A DNA stretch of 10,453 bases from Monoraphidium neglectum (Eukaryota; Chlorophyta; Chlorophyceae; Sphaeropleales; Selenastraceae), in contig NW_014012034.1 of NCBI RefSeq assembly GCF_000611645.1, forward strand, positions 1 to 10,453, given 5' to 3'. Shown piece after piece: positions 1-7,734 of this stretch. Each line of letters opens with the position of its first letter. Within the stretch, counting starts at the first letter, position 1. The notes under the pieces are model-generated. The model searched no databases, was not told the origin of the DNA, and saw only the letters and a list, made by a program, of their open reading frames with translations. The position numbers were made by a program, and so were the translations under genes.

Positions 1-106
1 CTGCGGGAGCTTGCGCAATGCACCACGTTTGCGAAGCAGTCCCCTGGATCGCCCCAACTGCCGCCCAAACACCCATGAAGCACGTGGGCGCACCCCCCCT
101 CCACGC

Positions 107-180
107 ACAAACACACACATGCACATGCACATGCACATACGCACACACTGACACACTCACTCACACCCACAAATACACCC
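107..180. repeat. CA/TG microsatellite in secA intron 5
   Basis: The plus strand is a run of CA dinucleotides with ACATGC hexamers repeated about three times near 118-139, then further CA-rich sequence. It lies inside the last visible secA intron (about 1-189), so in the pre-mRNA it is TG-rich. It is simple sequence and I see no coding content. Confidence 0.8.
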
Positions 181-189
181 AACACCAAC

Positions 190-2593
190 CTGGGCTGGTC
201 GCTGACCCCGCTGATGATGAGGGGGGTGCGCGCCTCGTCGATGAGGATCGAGTCCACCTCATCGATCACGCAGAAGTTGAACGGCTGGGCGGCGCGCAGC
301 ACCAGCTCCGCGGGGGCCTGGGAGGACAGGGGCGGGCGCGGCAAGAGGGTCAGAGTGATGCTCGCGCGACAGCACCACGGGGGCGTCCGCGCGGCTGCTC
401 CAAACCTGCCGATTTGGGCCTCATCAGCCCGCCGCTGCCGCCTGCGCCTGCGCCTGCGACGGCGCCAACCGCCGGCTGTCTACGCTTTCAACGCCATTTT
501 GCCGCTGTTCCTCTCGACGCGCTTGTTGGAGGACCGCAGGGGTGCGACCGGCACTGCAGTACAGCACAGAGCAGCACACCGCCACAGTCCCATGCATCCC
601 CGCCCAGCCGCCGCATCCGCCGCGCCAGCCCCAGCCCCACGCATCCCATCCCAGCCGCAGCGGCAGCAGCAGCAGCCACCCACCCCCGCCAGGTTATCCC
701 TCAGGTAGTCGAACCCCAGCTCGCTGTTGGTGACGTAGGTGATGTCACTCGCGTACGCGGCGCGGCGGCTCTCGGGGTCCATGTCCGCCTGGATGAGGCC
801 CACGTTCATGCCCAGGAAGCGGGGCACCTGCGGGTGTGCATGTGTGTGAGAGAGGGCGTGTGTGGACTGTGAGTGTGTAGGTGTGGATGTGAGCGCGATA
901 TATGTGAGGGGAGGGTCGTAGAGTTTTTCGAGGGCGGGACTCGGTGAAATGGTCAGTGGGGTGAAGGGCGGGGCAGGGGGGTTGGGAGTGGCATGGGGTA
1001 GGTGCGCGGGAGAGGTGATGGGAGGCTGGGCGCACTGGTAGCCCGTGCTGGTGAGCACAGGGCGGAGGGACGCGTTGATCAGTCCACGCCGGGTGCTGTA
1101 TGCTGTTGCTAGCAGCCGACCGACGTGCGCACGGCGCCGCTGCGGCCGCTGCCGCTGCGCAGCTGCTGCAGCCGCAGCTGCTGCAGCCGCAGCTGCCTCG
1201 ACCCTGCTGCACGCCGCCGACGCCCGTCACGTCGCTGCTGGCCCCTGCGCCGCGAAGCGCGCCTGCCGCGACGCTGCCGGGGCCCCCGCTCGTCGCGCCC
1301 GCCCCGCTGGCTCAAGCCGCGGCGAGCGCGGGCCGCCGCCTCGCCGGCGGAGCTGCTCCTACTTCCGCAAGATCCATCAAGCCAAGTCGCCGCCTTGGCC
1401 ATGACCCTAGCCGTCCGCCCTAACCCCCTTTTGCCCCCGCCCGCTGCCCTCGCCGCCCCAACCGCAACCGCCGCCTTGCCCTCTTGCTGAGCCACCCCTT
1501 CGCCCGGCCCACACGCCCGGCCGCGGAGCCGGCCCCTCCTTAACCAATAAAACCACCGGTCTTCCACCAGCCCCCGCGGCGTTTCAACAGCGGCAGCAGC
1601 AGCCCCTCACCTGCCCGACCCACTCGCTGTCGCGGCGCGCGAGGTAATCGTTCACGGTCACCACGTGGACGCCCGCGCCAGACAGCGCGTTCAGGTACGA
1701 CGGCAGCACCGCCACCAGCGTCTTGCCCTCGCCGGTCCTGCATGGGGGCGGAGGGGGTAGAGCAAGGGGCGGCGTGCTCAAAGGCCGACAGGCTGGGGGG
1801 TGCGCCTGCTTGGGCGCACTCATGAGCCCGCCTGCTGGGCCGCTGGGTGGACGGCAGCGGCGTCGCGCAAATGGGGGGGCGGCAGCACCCCTGTCCCGCA
1901 CCTCATCTCGGCAATCTGGCCGTCGTGCAGGATCATGCCGCCGATGAGCTGCACGTCAAACGGCCGCAGGCCCAGCACGCGGCGCGAGCCCTCGCGAACG
2001 ACCTGCGCGGGGTCGAGTTGACCAGCACGGCGAGTTGACCAGCAGGACACCGAGCAGTGTGCATGCACACAGGCGCACCCGCATCCCCAATTGGCGCCTC
2101 CGAGTGCATGCATGCAGTAGGAAGTGTGCTAGCATTGCATACATGCGCGCCTGCCGTCGCGCGCCACACATGCGCCGCGCGCGTCGGTGCCCACCGCAAA
2201 CGCCTCGGGCAGCAGTGAGTCGAGGGACTCGCCCCGCTTGACCCTCTGTTTGAACTGCTCGGTCATGCCGCGCAGCTCCTCATCGGACATGGCCTGGATC
2301 TTGGGCTCGAGGGCATTGATGGCGTCCACGCGGTCTTGGTACTTCTTCCGCGTGTTCTCTGACGGATCCTGCTTGAACATCTTTCCAAAAAAGGCGTGCG
2401 TCTTCACGGTAGAGGCGCGCCCACGGCGAGCAGCAGCGGACGCGGGCGCCACAGCAGCAAGGGCATGGCCACGAAGGCCGGCCTTCCGCAGAGGAGTACC
2501 GCAGGCTGGTGCATTGAGTGCATTGATGCGAACAGGGACTCGGGGCCTCCCCGCGTGCGCGAGGGGCGCCCCGAAACCGCGTTGGACGAGCAT
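190..2593 (-). CDS. secA: Chloroplast preprotein translocase ATPase SecA, 5' part of gene (exons 1-5)
   Basis: SecA is the ATPase that drives precursor proteins through the SecY/E channel; plastid SecA serves the thylakoid. Exons read from the minus strand: 2593-2195, 2002-1902, 1737-1611, 827-684 and 317-190, all with GT-AG borders; reading frame is kept across every junction (399, 101+127, 144 and 128 nt). Residues 1 to about 63 are rich in A, R and G and nearly free of acidic residues, as in a chloroplast transit peptide. [18 protein letters not shown] (68-85) begins the SecA domain. AEMRTGEGKT (164-173) is Walker [11 protein letters not shown] (194-203) and [15 protein letters not shown] (240-254) are SecA signature blocks, and VIDEVDS (274-280) is Walker B. 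The last exon stops after [10 protein letters not shown] with a split codon; the minus-strand sequence ending at position 1 (ctcccgcag) looks like the next acceptor, so the remaining two thirds lie outside. I chose the ATG at 2593 because it is the first ATG before the transit peptide. Family identity is certain; exon 5's end is the least sure junction. Confidence 0.93.
318..683 (-). other. secA intron 4
   Basis: This 366-bp intron separates the [15 protein letters not shown] exon from the exon carrying Walker B. The donor GTGGGT directly follows the GGG codon, and the acceptor is cctcccag before GCCCCC. With this choice seven residues separate the NLA motif from the LVLR-type segment, the same as in typical SecA. 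The intron is C/A-rich on the plus strand with CAG runs near 660-680. No RNA gene or second gene is visible in it. Confidence 0.8.
828..1610 (-). other. secA intron 3, long and repeat-rich
   Basis: At 783 bp this is by far the longest secA intron here; the others are 164-366 bp. The donor is GTGAGG right after the GQ codons, and the acceptor is cacccgcag before the VPRFLG codons. It holds a CA-rich tract next to the acceptor (about 831-900, read on the secA strand), a purine/pyrimidine-biased stretch around 900-1020, and a 15-bp tandem repeat at 1161-1196. Open frames occur on both strands, but they are low-complexity A/R/P/G-rich sequence with no recognisable domain, so I treat the region as intron only. 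Local expansion of simple sequence, or an old insertion, could explain the extra length. Confidence 0.75.
1161..1196. repeat. 15-bp tandem repeat, about 2.4 copies
   Basis: The unit AGCTGCTGCAGCCGC is repeated perfectly at 1161-1175 and 1176-1190, followed by a partial copy. It contains the self-complementary core CTGCAG and sits in secA intron 3. Confidence 0.85.
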
Positions 2594-2671
2594 CGCCTGT
2601 GAGCGAGCGACAGATGTCAATTGGATCGTGATAAAGACCGATAGGGCAATCTACTGATCCCCATACGGCGG

Positions 2672-2737
2672 CATGCGCTGCGTATGTGCGCGGCAGCCGA
2701 CGTTCAGCGTCACTGGACGCCGGTGACGCAGCGCATG
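2672..2737. promoter_or_regulatory. Nested inverted repeats (possible cruciform) in the divergent promoter
   Basis: CATGCGCTGCGT at 2672-2683 is the exact reverse complement of ACGCAGCGCATG at 2726-2737. Overlapping the right arm is a second inverted repeat: GCGTCACTGG (2707-2716), three bases, then CCGGTGACGC (2720-2729), with one mismatch in ten. The inner repeat holds two opposed TGACG half-sites, the core bound by many bZIP proteins. It lies about 80-145 bp upstream of the secA ATG. That it is a control site is inference. Confidence 0.55.
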
Positions 2738-3018
2738 TGTGCAGGGCGCGCAGCACAAGAATCGCCCGGCATCGCTGTCAGTGATCCCTGCTATCTAGGT
2801 TCCAGGCAAGGAGCACAGAATCGAGGTGCACTTGAGGTGTTAAATGCCGACTGTGGGTGGATGACAGGCTGCGCAAGGGTATACATGGGCACTGCCGGTG
2901 GAGGGGGGCATGCCTCTAATTGTGTGATTGTCGTGGAATTTGTTGCCCCAAAGATATCGTCTGCCCCAAAGCTACCACCTGAGGCCCGACTACAACCTTG
3001 CACAGCATAATGTGTCCA

Positions 3019-3026
3019 TTATATAT
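3019..3026 (+). promoter_or_regulatory. Candidate TATA box for array gene 1
   Basis: TTATATAT stands out in otherwise GC-rich sequence, about 200 bp before the chosen ATG at 3225. If it works, transcription would begin near 3050 and the first ATG in the message would be the in-frame one at 3087. The motif is symmetric, so its direction is not certain. Confidence 0.35.
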
Positions 3027-3224
3027 CAGAAGTGGCTTGTGTTCTGAGTTGGTGCCCCTCTGCTCAACCTTGGACAACAAATCCTGATGCGTACATCGGT
3101 TTGCCCAACCGATGCGACGCAATCCCGCTCAGCACACGTCACAGCGGACATCCATTTTTCACACCGCATGCATATTGTGGCAGGTTATTTCTGGTGTTTT
3201 TGTGTAAAACCTCACACAGCCACG

Positions 3225-3675
3225 ATGCTCTTCCAGCGCGCGTCCCCGTGCCAGATCAGCGGTGCCAGGGCCGGCAGCGGCCGCTTCGGCGCTGCCTTGC
3301 ACGCTGGCTCCAACCGCCGGCATGTTGTCATGCTGCACTGTGGCGACCACGCGGTGCGTGCACCTCGGCTTTTGAATCCAACAACGCCCCTGCCGTGCAT
3401 TCGAGAGCCCAAGCACTCGCTGCCCCCACAGACGTCCTGCACGCCGCCACAGCTCACCAGGCCTAGTCAGCGCGCAGCGGCCCGTCACCGCGTGCGGCCA
3501 GCCCCACTCGTCGCCGACCCATCCAGCCCACTCATCCCTTGCATCACCTGCAGGCACGTACCACGTCTGGGGCCTCCGGCCCAGCCTCCAAGGGCCCAGG
3601 GCCCTCTGCCGCTTCCCAGCAGCCGGGCCAGCCAGCAGCCCAGCCAGCCAAGCCGGCCCAGCCGCTCACCACCAA

Positions 3676-3725
<50 letters not shown>

Positions 3726-4507
3726 AGCCCCGCCACTTCCATGCCAGCCTCGACCTGCTGACTGGGGGCGCCGCCGCCGAGGAGGCCGGCGCGGCCGCCA
3801 GCGAGGCGGCGTGCGTGGCCAAGCTCAGCGCCACCCCCGCCCTGCTGGATGCGCTGCGCAGCGCCCTGCCCGGCCTGCTCGCCGCCGCCGGCGGCAGCAG
3901 TGATGCCGCAGCTGCCCCCGCCGCCGGCGACGCGGCCGGCTTGGCCTCGGTGCGGCTAAACTCTGCCCTGTCCAGGGCGATCGCAGAGGCTGCCGGCTGC
4001 GACGTCGGCAGCGCCCCGGCAGGCGGGTCGGTGGATATTGCCGCTGCGACGCACGTCATTTACGGCGGCTGCATTTACCCTGTCATCCGCGATGCCGACG
4101 GCAAGCCGATGATCCTCACCCCTGATTGGACCGAGGTAAGCGTGGCCAAGGGCGCCGGCACGCGGCTGCTGTGCCTGACGCCCTGCGGCAGCGCTGAGGA
4201 GCGGCTCAAGCAGCTGAGGGCGCTGGGCGCGGTGGTTGGGGATGCAGCGGAAAGGCAAAAAGGGTCGCATTACAGCTCTTGGGGGTCTCTCATCAAGGGT
4301 GGAGGCCGCCTGCACGCCGTGCTGCCCGACGGGGACTTTGCCCCTATTTTTGAGGCAGAGAACTCAAGCAACAACGCCAACCATTTCATCGCGGCACCCC
4401 CCCTGAGCGTGTCTGGGCGAGTGGCCCCCAGCAAGGCGCGGCGTGATGTCACGCGGGCCAACCTTTCTAGCCTGCCCTGCAATTGGACGGAGGTGTACCT
4501 GGTTTGA
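3225..4507 (+). CDS. Array gene 1: unrecognised protein with putative targeting peptide, diverged founder-like copy
   Basis: I do not recognise this family. Two exons, 3225-3353 and 3554-4507, joined by a 200-bp GT-AG intron in phase 0, give 360 residues. Residues 1-43 (exon 1) are rich in R, S, A and H with a single acidic residue, like an organelle-targeting peptide. Residues 44-100 are a Pro/Ala/Gln linker ending in 16 alanines (85-100). The conserved core then shows FHASLDLL (about 105-112), THVIYGGCIYP (209-219), GTRLL (245-249), LRALGAVVGDA (264-274), LHAVLPDGDFAPIF (296-309) and terminal EVYL. Cys216 and Cys254 match the cysteines of copies 2 and 3 at the same 38-residue spacing. The ATG at 3225 has a good context (gccacgATG) and gives an exon 1 the size of its paralogs'. 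An in-frame ATG at 3087 would add 46 residues. Exon 1, intron and promoter do not resemble those of copies 2-4, so this copy is older or differently regulated. Confidence 0.8.
3677..3724 (+). repeat. Pure (GCC)16 microsatellite coding for 16 alanines
   Basis: Sixteen uninterrupted GCC codons in exon 2 of array gene 1. The other copies lack it at this place. Such pure trinucleotide runs change length easily by slippage, so this is a probable length polymorphism within the protein's linker. Confidence 0.95.
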
Positions 4508-4816
4508 TTGCTCATAACAACTTGTTTCGCCCCCTCGACGCTTTGCACAAGTGTTGCAGGATTGCGTTTTGCTTATGCCTTTGTCACTGCCAGTCAACAT
4601 TGGCGCAAGCAAGCCTATGGCATGTGGCGCTTCTTCTGAGCTGGCGGTGCCTTTGTATCTCAGGGACTTGTTGAGAACCGCTCCAGCTCGCACAACATCA
4701 CTGTGCACGTGATGACGGAACTTCACATAGCTGGGTTGAAGTTGCAGTTGGGGCGGCGCGCTGAGGTGCAAAGCGTCCTGTTGGGGAGTTGAGGCGCCTT
4801 GAGGCGGGCGTCGCCG

Positions 4817-4821
4817 TGTAA
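4817..4821 (+). terminator. Candidate polyadenylation signal of array gene 1
   Basis: TGTAA is the usual polyadenylation signal in chlorophyte algae such as Chlamydomonas. This one is about 310 nt after the stop codon, a plausible 3' UTR length. A five-base motif is weak evidence alone. Confidence 0.3.
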
Positions 4822-5084
4822 CTGGCTCTTGGAGACATGCTGGCAATTGTGCTAATCTGGCGGCACCCGGCACGCTGCGCCGTGTGCATCCCAGCGGTCA
4901 TACTGCACTGCCTGAAATCTGCTGCCTGATTCGTGCTGCCCACAGACTGGCTCGACCAGGAGCAGACGTATGCGCCATGCAGATTTCTTTGCGCCTGCCC
5001 ACGCGCCCCTGTCGGCGCGCTTGAACCTATCGGGCCGCGTTGCATATGCTGATGAGTGGCGTGGAACGGATAGGGCCGCTTTTA

Positions 5085-5115
5085 GCCGTTTCTAGAAACG
5101 GCCAAGATCTTGGCC
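5085..5115. promoter_or_regulatory. Two overlapping perfect palindromes, one with a heat-shock-element core
   Basis: GCCGTTTCTAGAAACGGC (5085-5102) is an 18-bp perfect palindrome and GGCCAAGATCTTGGCC (5100-5115) a 16-bp perfect palindrome; they share three bases. The first contains TTCTAGAA, which fits the nTTCnnGAAn pattern bound by heat-shock factors. It lies about 435 bp upstream of the TATA-like box of array gene 2. A role in regulation is inference. Confidence 0.5.
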
Positions 5116-5443
5116 CCTTGCCTGCTGCTTCTGGGTGGCTCTTGAAACGTACACTGCGTAATCACAGCTGCATACTGTGAAATGCAGTATCAAATCAAAC
5201 ATTCTTCTTGGTTTGCCAGCCTGACCCTTGCGTCTTTGCCGTGGATGGATGGGAGTGTGGGATTGTGAGGATGTCAGGTTGGGTGCAGTCCCAAGGAGCC
5301 AGACCATTTCAACTCACGGTTTGGGCTGTTCGCGCTGTAATCGTCCTTCTCATCTGGTGTATCACCCATTCAAAGGAGCTGTGTTCCGGGGGCTACATCC
5401 CCCGCACTGTGAGCTTGTAGTGTAGCAGGGTGGACGGCTGCCC

Positions 5444-5565
5444 TGACGCCGTCAGCGTCTGGGTGTGTAGCGCGTCACCCCAAAAATGATGCAAAGCATA
5501 TTTTGAACACAACAGACGCTATACATGCGCACAAGACCGCAAAGCCGCGTAATTTTACATAATCA
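5444..5565 (+). promoter_or_regulatory. Promoter module of array gene 2
   Basis: Elements shared with the other two units, in order: TGACGCCGTCA (5444-5454, TGACG facing CGTCA across one base), GCGTCACCC (5472-5480, another TGACG half-site in reverse), TATACATG (5520-5527), and GCGTAATTTTACATAATCA (5547-5565). The 27-nt step from TATA to the last element would place that element at the transcription start, leaving a 5' leader of about 100 nt before the ATG at 5648. The element names are inferences; the conservation and spacing are seen. Confidence 0.6.
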
Positions 5566-5647
5566 TTCGAGCCGCGCTCGTTCCCCAGATACGGCCCGCC
5601 AGCTCACGAACGCAACTCTCTAGGGACCTGAAGCACCCGTGTTCTCA

Positions 5648-6772
5648 ATGACAATCATCCGAGCCGTGCAGTCCTGGAGCTTCGGCAGGACCCGCCGCAG
5701 CGCTGCTCGCATAGCCGTGCGCGCCCTTGTCCGCCGCCCCGCCCTCACCAAGGGCACCTTCGGCAGCAAGGTGAGAGGCAGGTGTCAAATCAGGTCGACC
5801 TCGCCCGGGTTTCGACTCGCCGGCGGCATGCCCAAACACTGTCCATGTGTGCACACGTTTGTGCCACGACACACCTGCCTCAAAGCGCGCGATCAGCAAA
5901 GCGCGCTACACTACGCCGCCCCGTTCCCTACGTCCTGCTGGCAGGCTATGGTACCCCCTGAGGGCGCCATAAGTCCGTTCAAGGGGCCATGCTCCACGCC
6001 CAGCAGCTTCCACGCCAGCTTCGAGGTGCTCCCTGGCAACGGCCCCGCCGCCGAGCCCAGCGGCGCCGCCGCAGACGAGGCGCCGCGCGCGGCATACGCC
6101 GTCAAGGCCGACCCGATGCTCCTTGAAGCGGTGCGTCGGGCGCTGCCAGAGCTGTTTGCCCTGCCAAGCGGCGACGACGCCCCCAGCGCCGGCGGCGGCG
6201 GCGGAGCCGGCGGCGCGGCTTTCGCGCGGCTCAGCCCTGCGGCATCTGCGGTCCTGGCGGACGCCGCCGCCGTCGCAGCAGCAGCAGCCTCGGAAACTGC
6301 GATCACCCTCGAGACAGCGACGCATGTGATGTACGGCGGCTGCTTGTACCCGCTGCTGTGGAATACCGATGGCGAGCCGATAATCCTCGCGCCCAACTAC
6401 ATCGACGCAAGGGCGCTGCCAGGCGTCGGCACGCGGCTGCTGGACCTGGCGCCCTGCAGCACGGCCCACGAAAGGATCAAGCAGCTCAAGGCGCTGGGCG
6501 CCGTGGTGGGCGACGCGAGAAAGACTGCGCCGTACGAGGCAGGAGACGCCCCTCTCTTTGACGCCGGCGCCCGCCTGCACGTGGTGTACCCGAACGGCGA
6601 GGTTGCCCCGGTATTCACACTAGAGCACGACGACATGACCGTGCACTATTATGCGGCGCCCCGCGTAACTGTGTCGGGCGGGATCTTGACCGGCAAGGGC
6701 TGGCCAGAGGCACGTCAAATGAATCTGGCAAAGCTGCCCATCGACTGCTACCACGAGGTGTACCTGACTTGA
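5648..6772 (+). CDS. Array gene 2: unrecognised protein with putative targeting peptide
   Basis: Exons 5648-5770 and 5945-6772, with a 174-bp phase-0 GT-AG intron, give 316 residues. Exon 1 (41 residues, starting MTIIRAVQSW) has many arginines and no acidic residue, and reads as a mitochondrial or plastid targeting peptide; which one cannot be told. Exon 2 has FHASFEVL (63-70), a Gly/Ala-rich low-complexity stretch (about 120-155), THVMYGGCLYP (167-177), GVGTRLL (201-207), ALGAVVGDA (224-232), LHVVYPNGEVAPVF and terminal EVYL. Cys174 and Cys212 are the invariant pair. The function is unknown to me. The ATG at 5648 aligns with the ATG of copy 4 (both MTI...QSW). The intron happens to be a multiple of three and free of stops, so unspliced RNA would code a 374-residue form. 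Residues 128-181 are coded by DNA almost identical to copy 3, unlike the flanks. Confidence 0.85.
   Translation: MTIIRAVQSWSFGRTRRSAARIAVRALVRRPALTKGTFGSKVRGRCQIRSTSPGFRLAGGMPKHCPCVHTFVPRHTCLKARDQQSALHYAAPFPTSCWQAMVPPEGAISPFKGPCSTPSSFHASFEVLPGNGPAAEPSGAAADEAPRAAYAVKADPMLLEAVRRALPELFALPSGDDAPSAGGGGGAGGAAFARLSPAASAVLADAAAVAAAAASETAITLETATHVMYGGCLYPLLWNTDGEPIILAPNYIDARALPGVGTRLLDLAPCSTAHERIKQLKALGAVVGDARKTAPYEAGDAPLFDAGARLHVVYPNGEVAPVFTLEHDDMTVHYYAAPRVTVSGGILTGKGWPEARQMNLAKLPIDCYHEVYLT
5771..5944 (+). other. Intron of array gene 2, open in frame
   Basis: Bordered by AAG|GTGAGA and TGGCAG|GCT. It is 174 bp and lacks in-frame stops. The introns of copies 3 (8102-8276, 175 bp) and 4 (9963-10139, 177 bp) are clearly homologous along their length; all three keep GGCAGGTGTCA just after the donor and a TGGCAG acceptor. 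Copy 3's intron shifts the frame and copy 4's contains a stop, which supports splicing as the normal state. Confidence 0.8.
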
Positions 6773-6831
6773 ACAGCTGGCTTCAGGATCCGCTCAGCTG
6801 GGTCCTGCGCGGCACGCACGCATGCGCATGC

Positions 6832-7342
6832 ATGGAGAGACCTCTGGCCTGCTGGGCAGCAGGGCGCGCTGCCCGCTCGTTGGGTAGCTGGTGCCGAATG
6901 CTGTTTGCCGGCCGGCACAGCAGAGTGCCAAGCGGTGGCGCACCCAGGGAATCCTGGGATATCAGGATCTGTTTGCTGGGTGTTGCGCCGTGCTGCAGAA
7001 AACTTGTTGACCGAGCCAGAGCGCGCTGCGTCCTGCTACAAGGCGCTCTGAGGCGGCCCCTCGCTTGCATGTGTGTACACATGCGCCTGGCTCACCAGCT
7101 GCGGCAACACTCCTGGGTCTTAGTCTCAAATCATATCGTAAACATATGTTCTCCCCGGGCACTTGATAAAATTGTGGCTTGCAGCAGACGTGAATTCTAG
7201 TGCAGGACGTTTCACATCCAGGAAGGTGTGGATCCACGCCCCTGCAAGTTTGGGTGTCAACAGGGTTGCAGGTAGGTCCAAAAGGCTGGTGCGGATTGCA
7301 ACAACAAAATGAAATTGGTTTGGGAGCCGCCCCGCACGCATA
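6832..7342. other. 0.5-kb segment in the 3' flank of array gene 2, absent from unit 2
   Basis: Alignment of the 3' flanks of genes 2 and 3 is good just after the stop codons (6783-6831 with 9169-9216) and resumes at GCACTGTTGCCCTGCGCTGC (7343 and 9243). Between them unit 1 has 511 bp and unit 2 only 26 bp. The segment holds two small hairpin-forming repeats: ATCCTG/CAGGAT at 6951-6968 and GCATGTGT/ACACATGC at 7067-7084. I found no terminal inverted repeats, target-site duplication or convincing gene, so insertion in unit 1 and deletion in unit 2 are equally possible. Confidence 0.6.
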
Positions 7343-7734
7343 GCACTGTTGCCCTGCGCTGCACAGCTCTGATTCAGCCTTGCCAGCAGACATAACACCT
7401 TCACTTGTGCTGGCATGCTGTCCCACCGCGCACATACCGTTTGAACTTCCTCAGCACACACCATTCAAAGTAAAATCAGGCCTCTCAGTCCATGATAATC
7501 ACAACTGAATCGCCTTCATCAAGGTAGTGTGGGATTGTGAGGATGTCCGGTTGTGCAGAGAAGTCCCAGAAGCCAAACCATTGCAATTAGCCGTTTCTGC
7601 GGCCCGCTCTGCAATTGTCCTCCTCATTCGTTGTAGCACTCATTTCAAGAAGCTGTGTCCCCGGCCGGTGCTGTTGTACAAGCTCTATGAGCTTGTAGCA
7701 GGCAGGGCTGCCAGCCAGCAGCAGCGATGCACTC

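Larger units (their letters stand above)
2594..3224. promoter_or_regulatory. Divergent intergenic region between secA and array gene 1
   Basis: These 631 bases lie between the secA start codon (minus strand) and the chosen start of the first array gene (plus strand), so both promoters and 5' leaders should be here. I see no supported protein or RNA gene. The notable content is a nested inverted-repeat structure at 2672-2737 on the secA side and an AT-rich TTATATAT at 3019-3026 on the array side. The plus-strand frame of array gene 1 stays open back to an ATG at 3087, so part of this region could be coding if that start is used. Confidence 0.6.
4508..5254. other. Intergenic region between array genes 1 and 2
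   Basis: This holds the 3' flank of array gene 1 and unique sequence before the first duplicated unit. No supported gene is present; the open frames are short and without recognisable content. Features seen are a TGTAA at 4817-4821, a pair of overlapping perfect palindromes at 5085-5115, and the left edge of the duplicated block near 5255. The 3' flank does not resemble those of copies 2 and 3. Confidence 0.6.
5255..7526 (+). repeat. Tandem duplication unit 1 (promoter, array gene 2, 3' flank)
   Basis: Three units share the same order. Unit 1 begins with GTGTGGGATTGTGAGGATGT at 5255-5274; the same block recurs at 7527 and 9422. Units 1 and 2 share upstream region, exon 1, intron, exon 2 and 3' flank, which marks segmental tandem duplication, not retroposition. 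Unit 1 (2,272 bp) is longer than unit 2 (1,895 bp), mainly because of a segment at 6832-7342 missing from unit 2. Homology upstream of the shared block continues between units 2 and 3 (for example ACAACTGAATCGCCTTCAT at 7501 and 9396) but not before unit 1, as expected if that stretch is the 3' flank of the preceding copy. Confidence 0.85.

Noticed and set aside
1045..1567. Several long open frames on both strands inside secA intron 3
   Set aside because: Low-complexity Ala/Arg/Pro-rich translations from GC-rich repeats, with no domain and no start or splice support.
190..2593. A bacterial contaminant or transferred secA
   Set aside because: Five exons with GT-AG introns and an N-terminal transit peptide show a nuclear gene for a plastid protein.
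5228..5425. Short open frame starting with sequence similar to a frame at 7527-7787
   Set aside because: The similarity is at DNA level in the duplicated upstream region; the frames are not kept between units, so this is not coding.
6769..7200. 143-residue frame overlapping the stop of array gene 2
   Set aside because: Begins at TTG, not ATG; not conserved in unit 2, where most of the segment is missing; no recognisable content.
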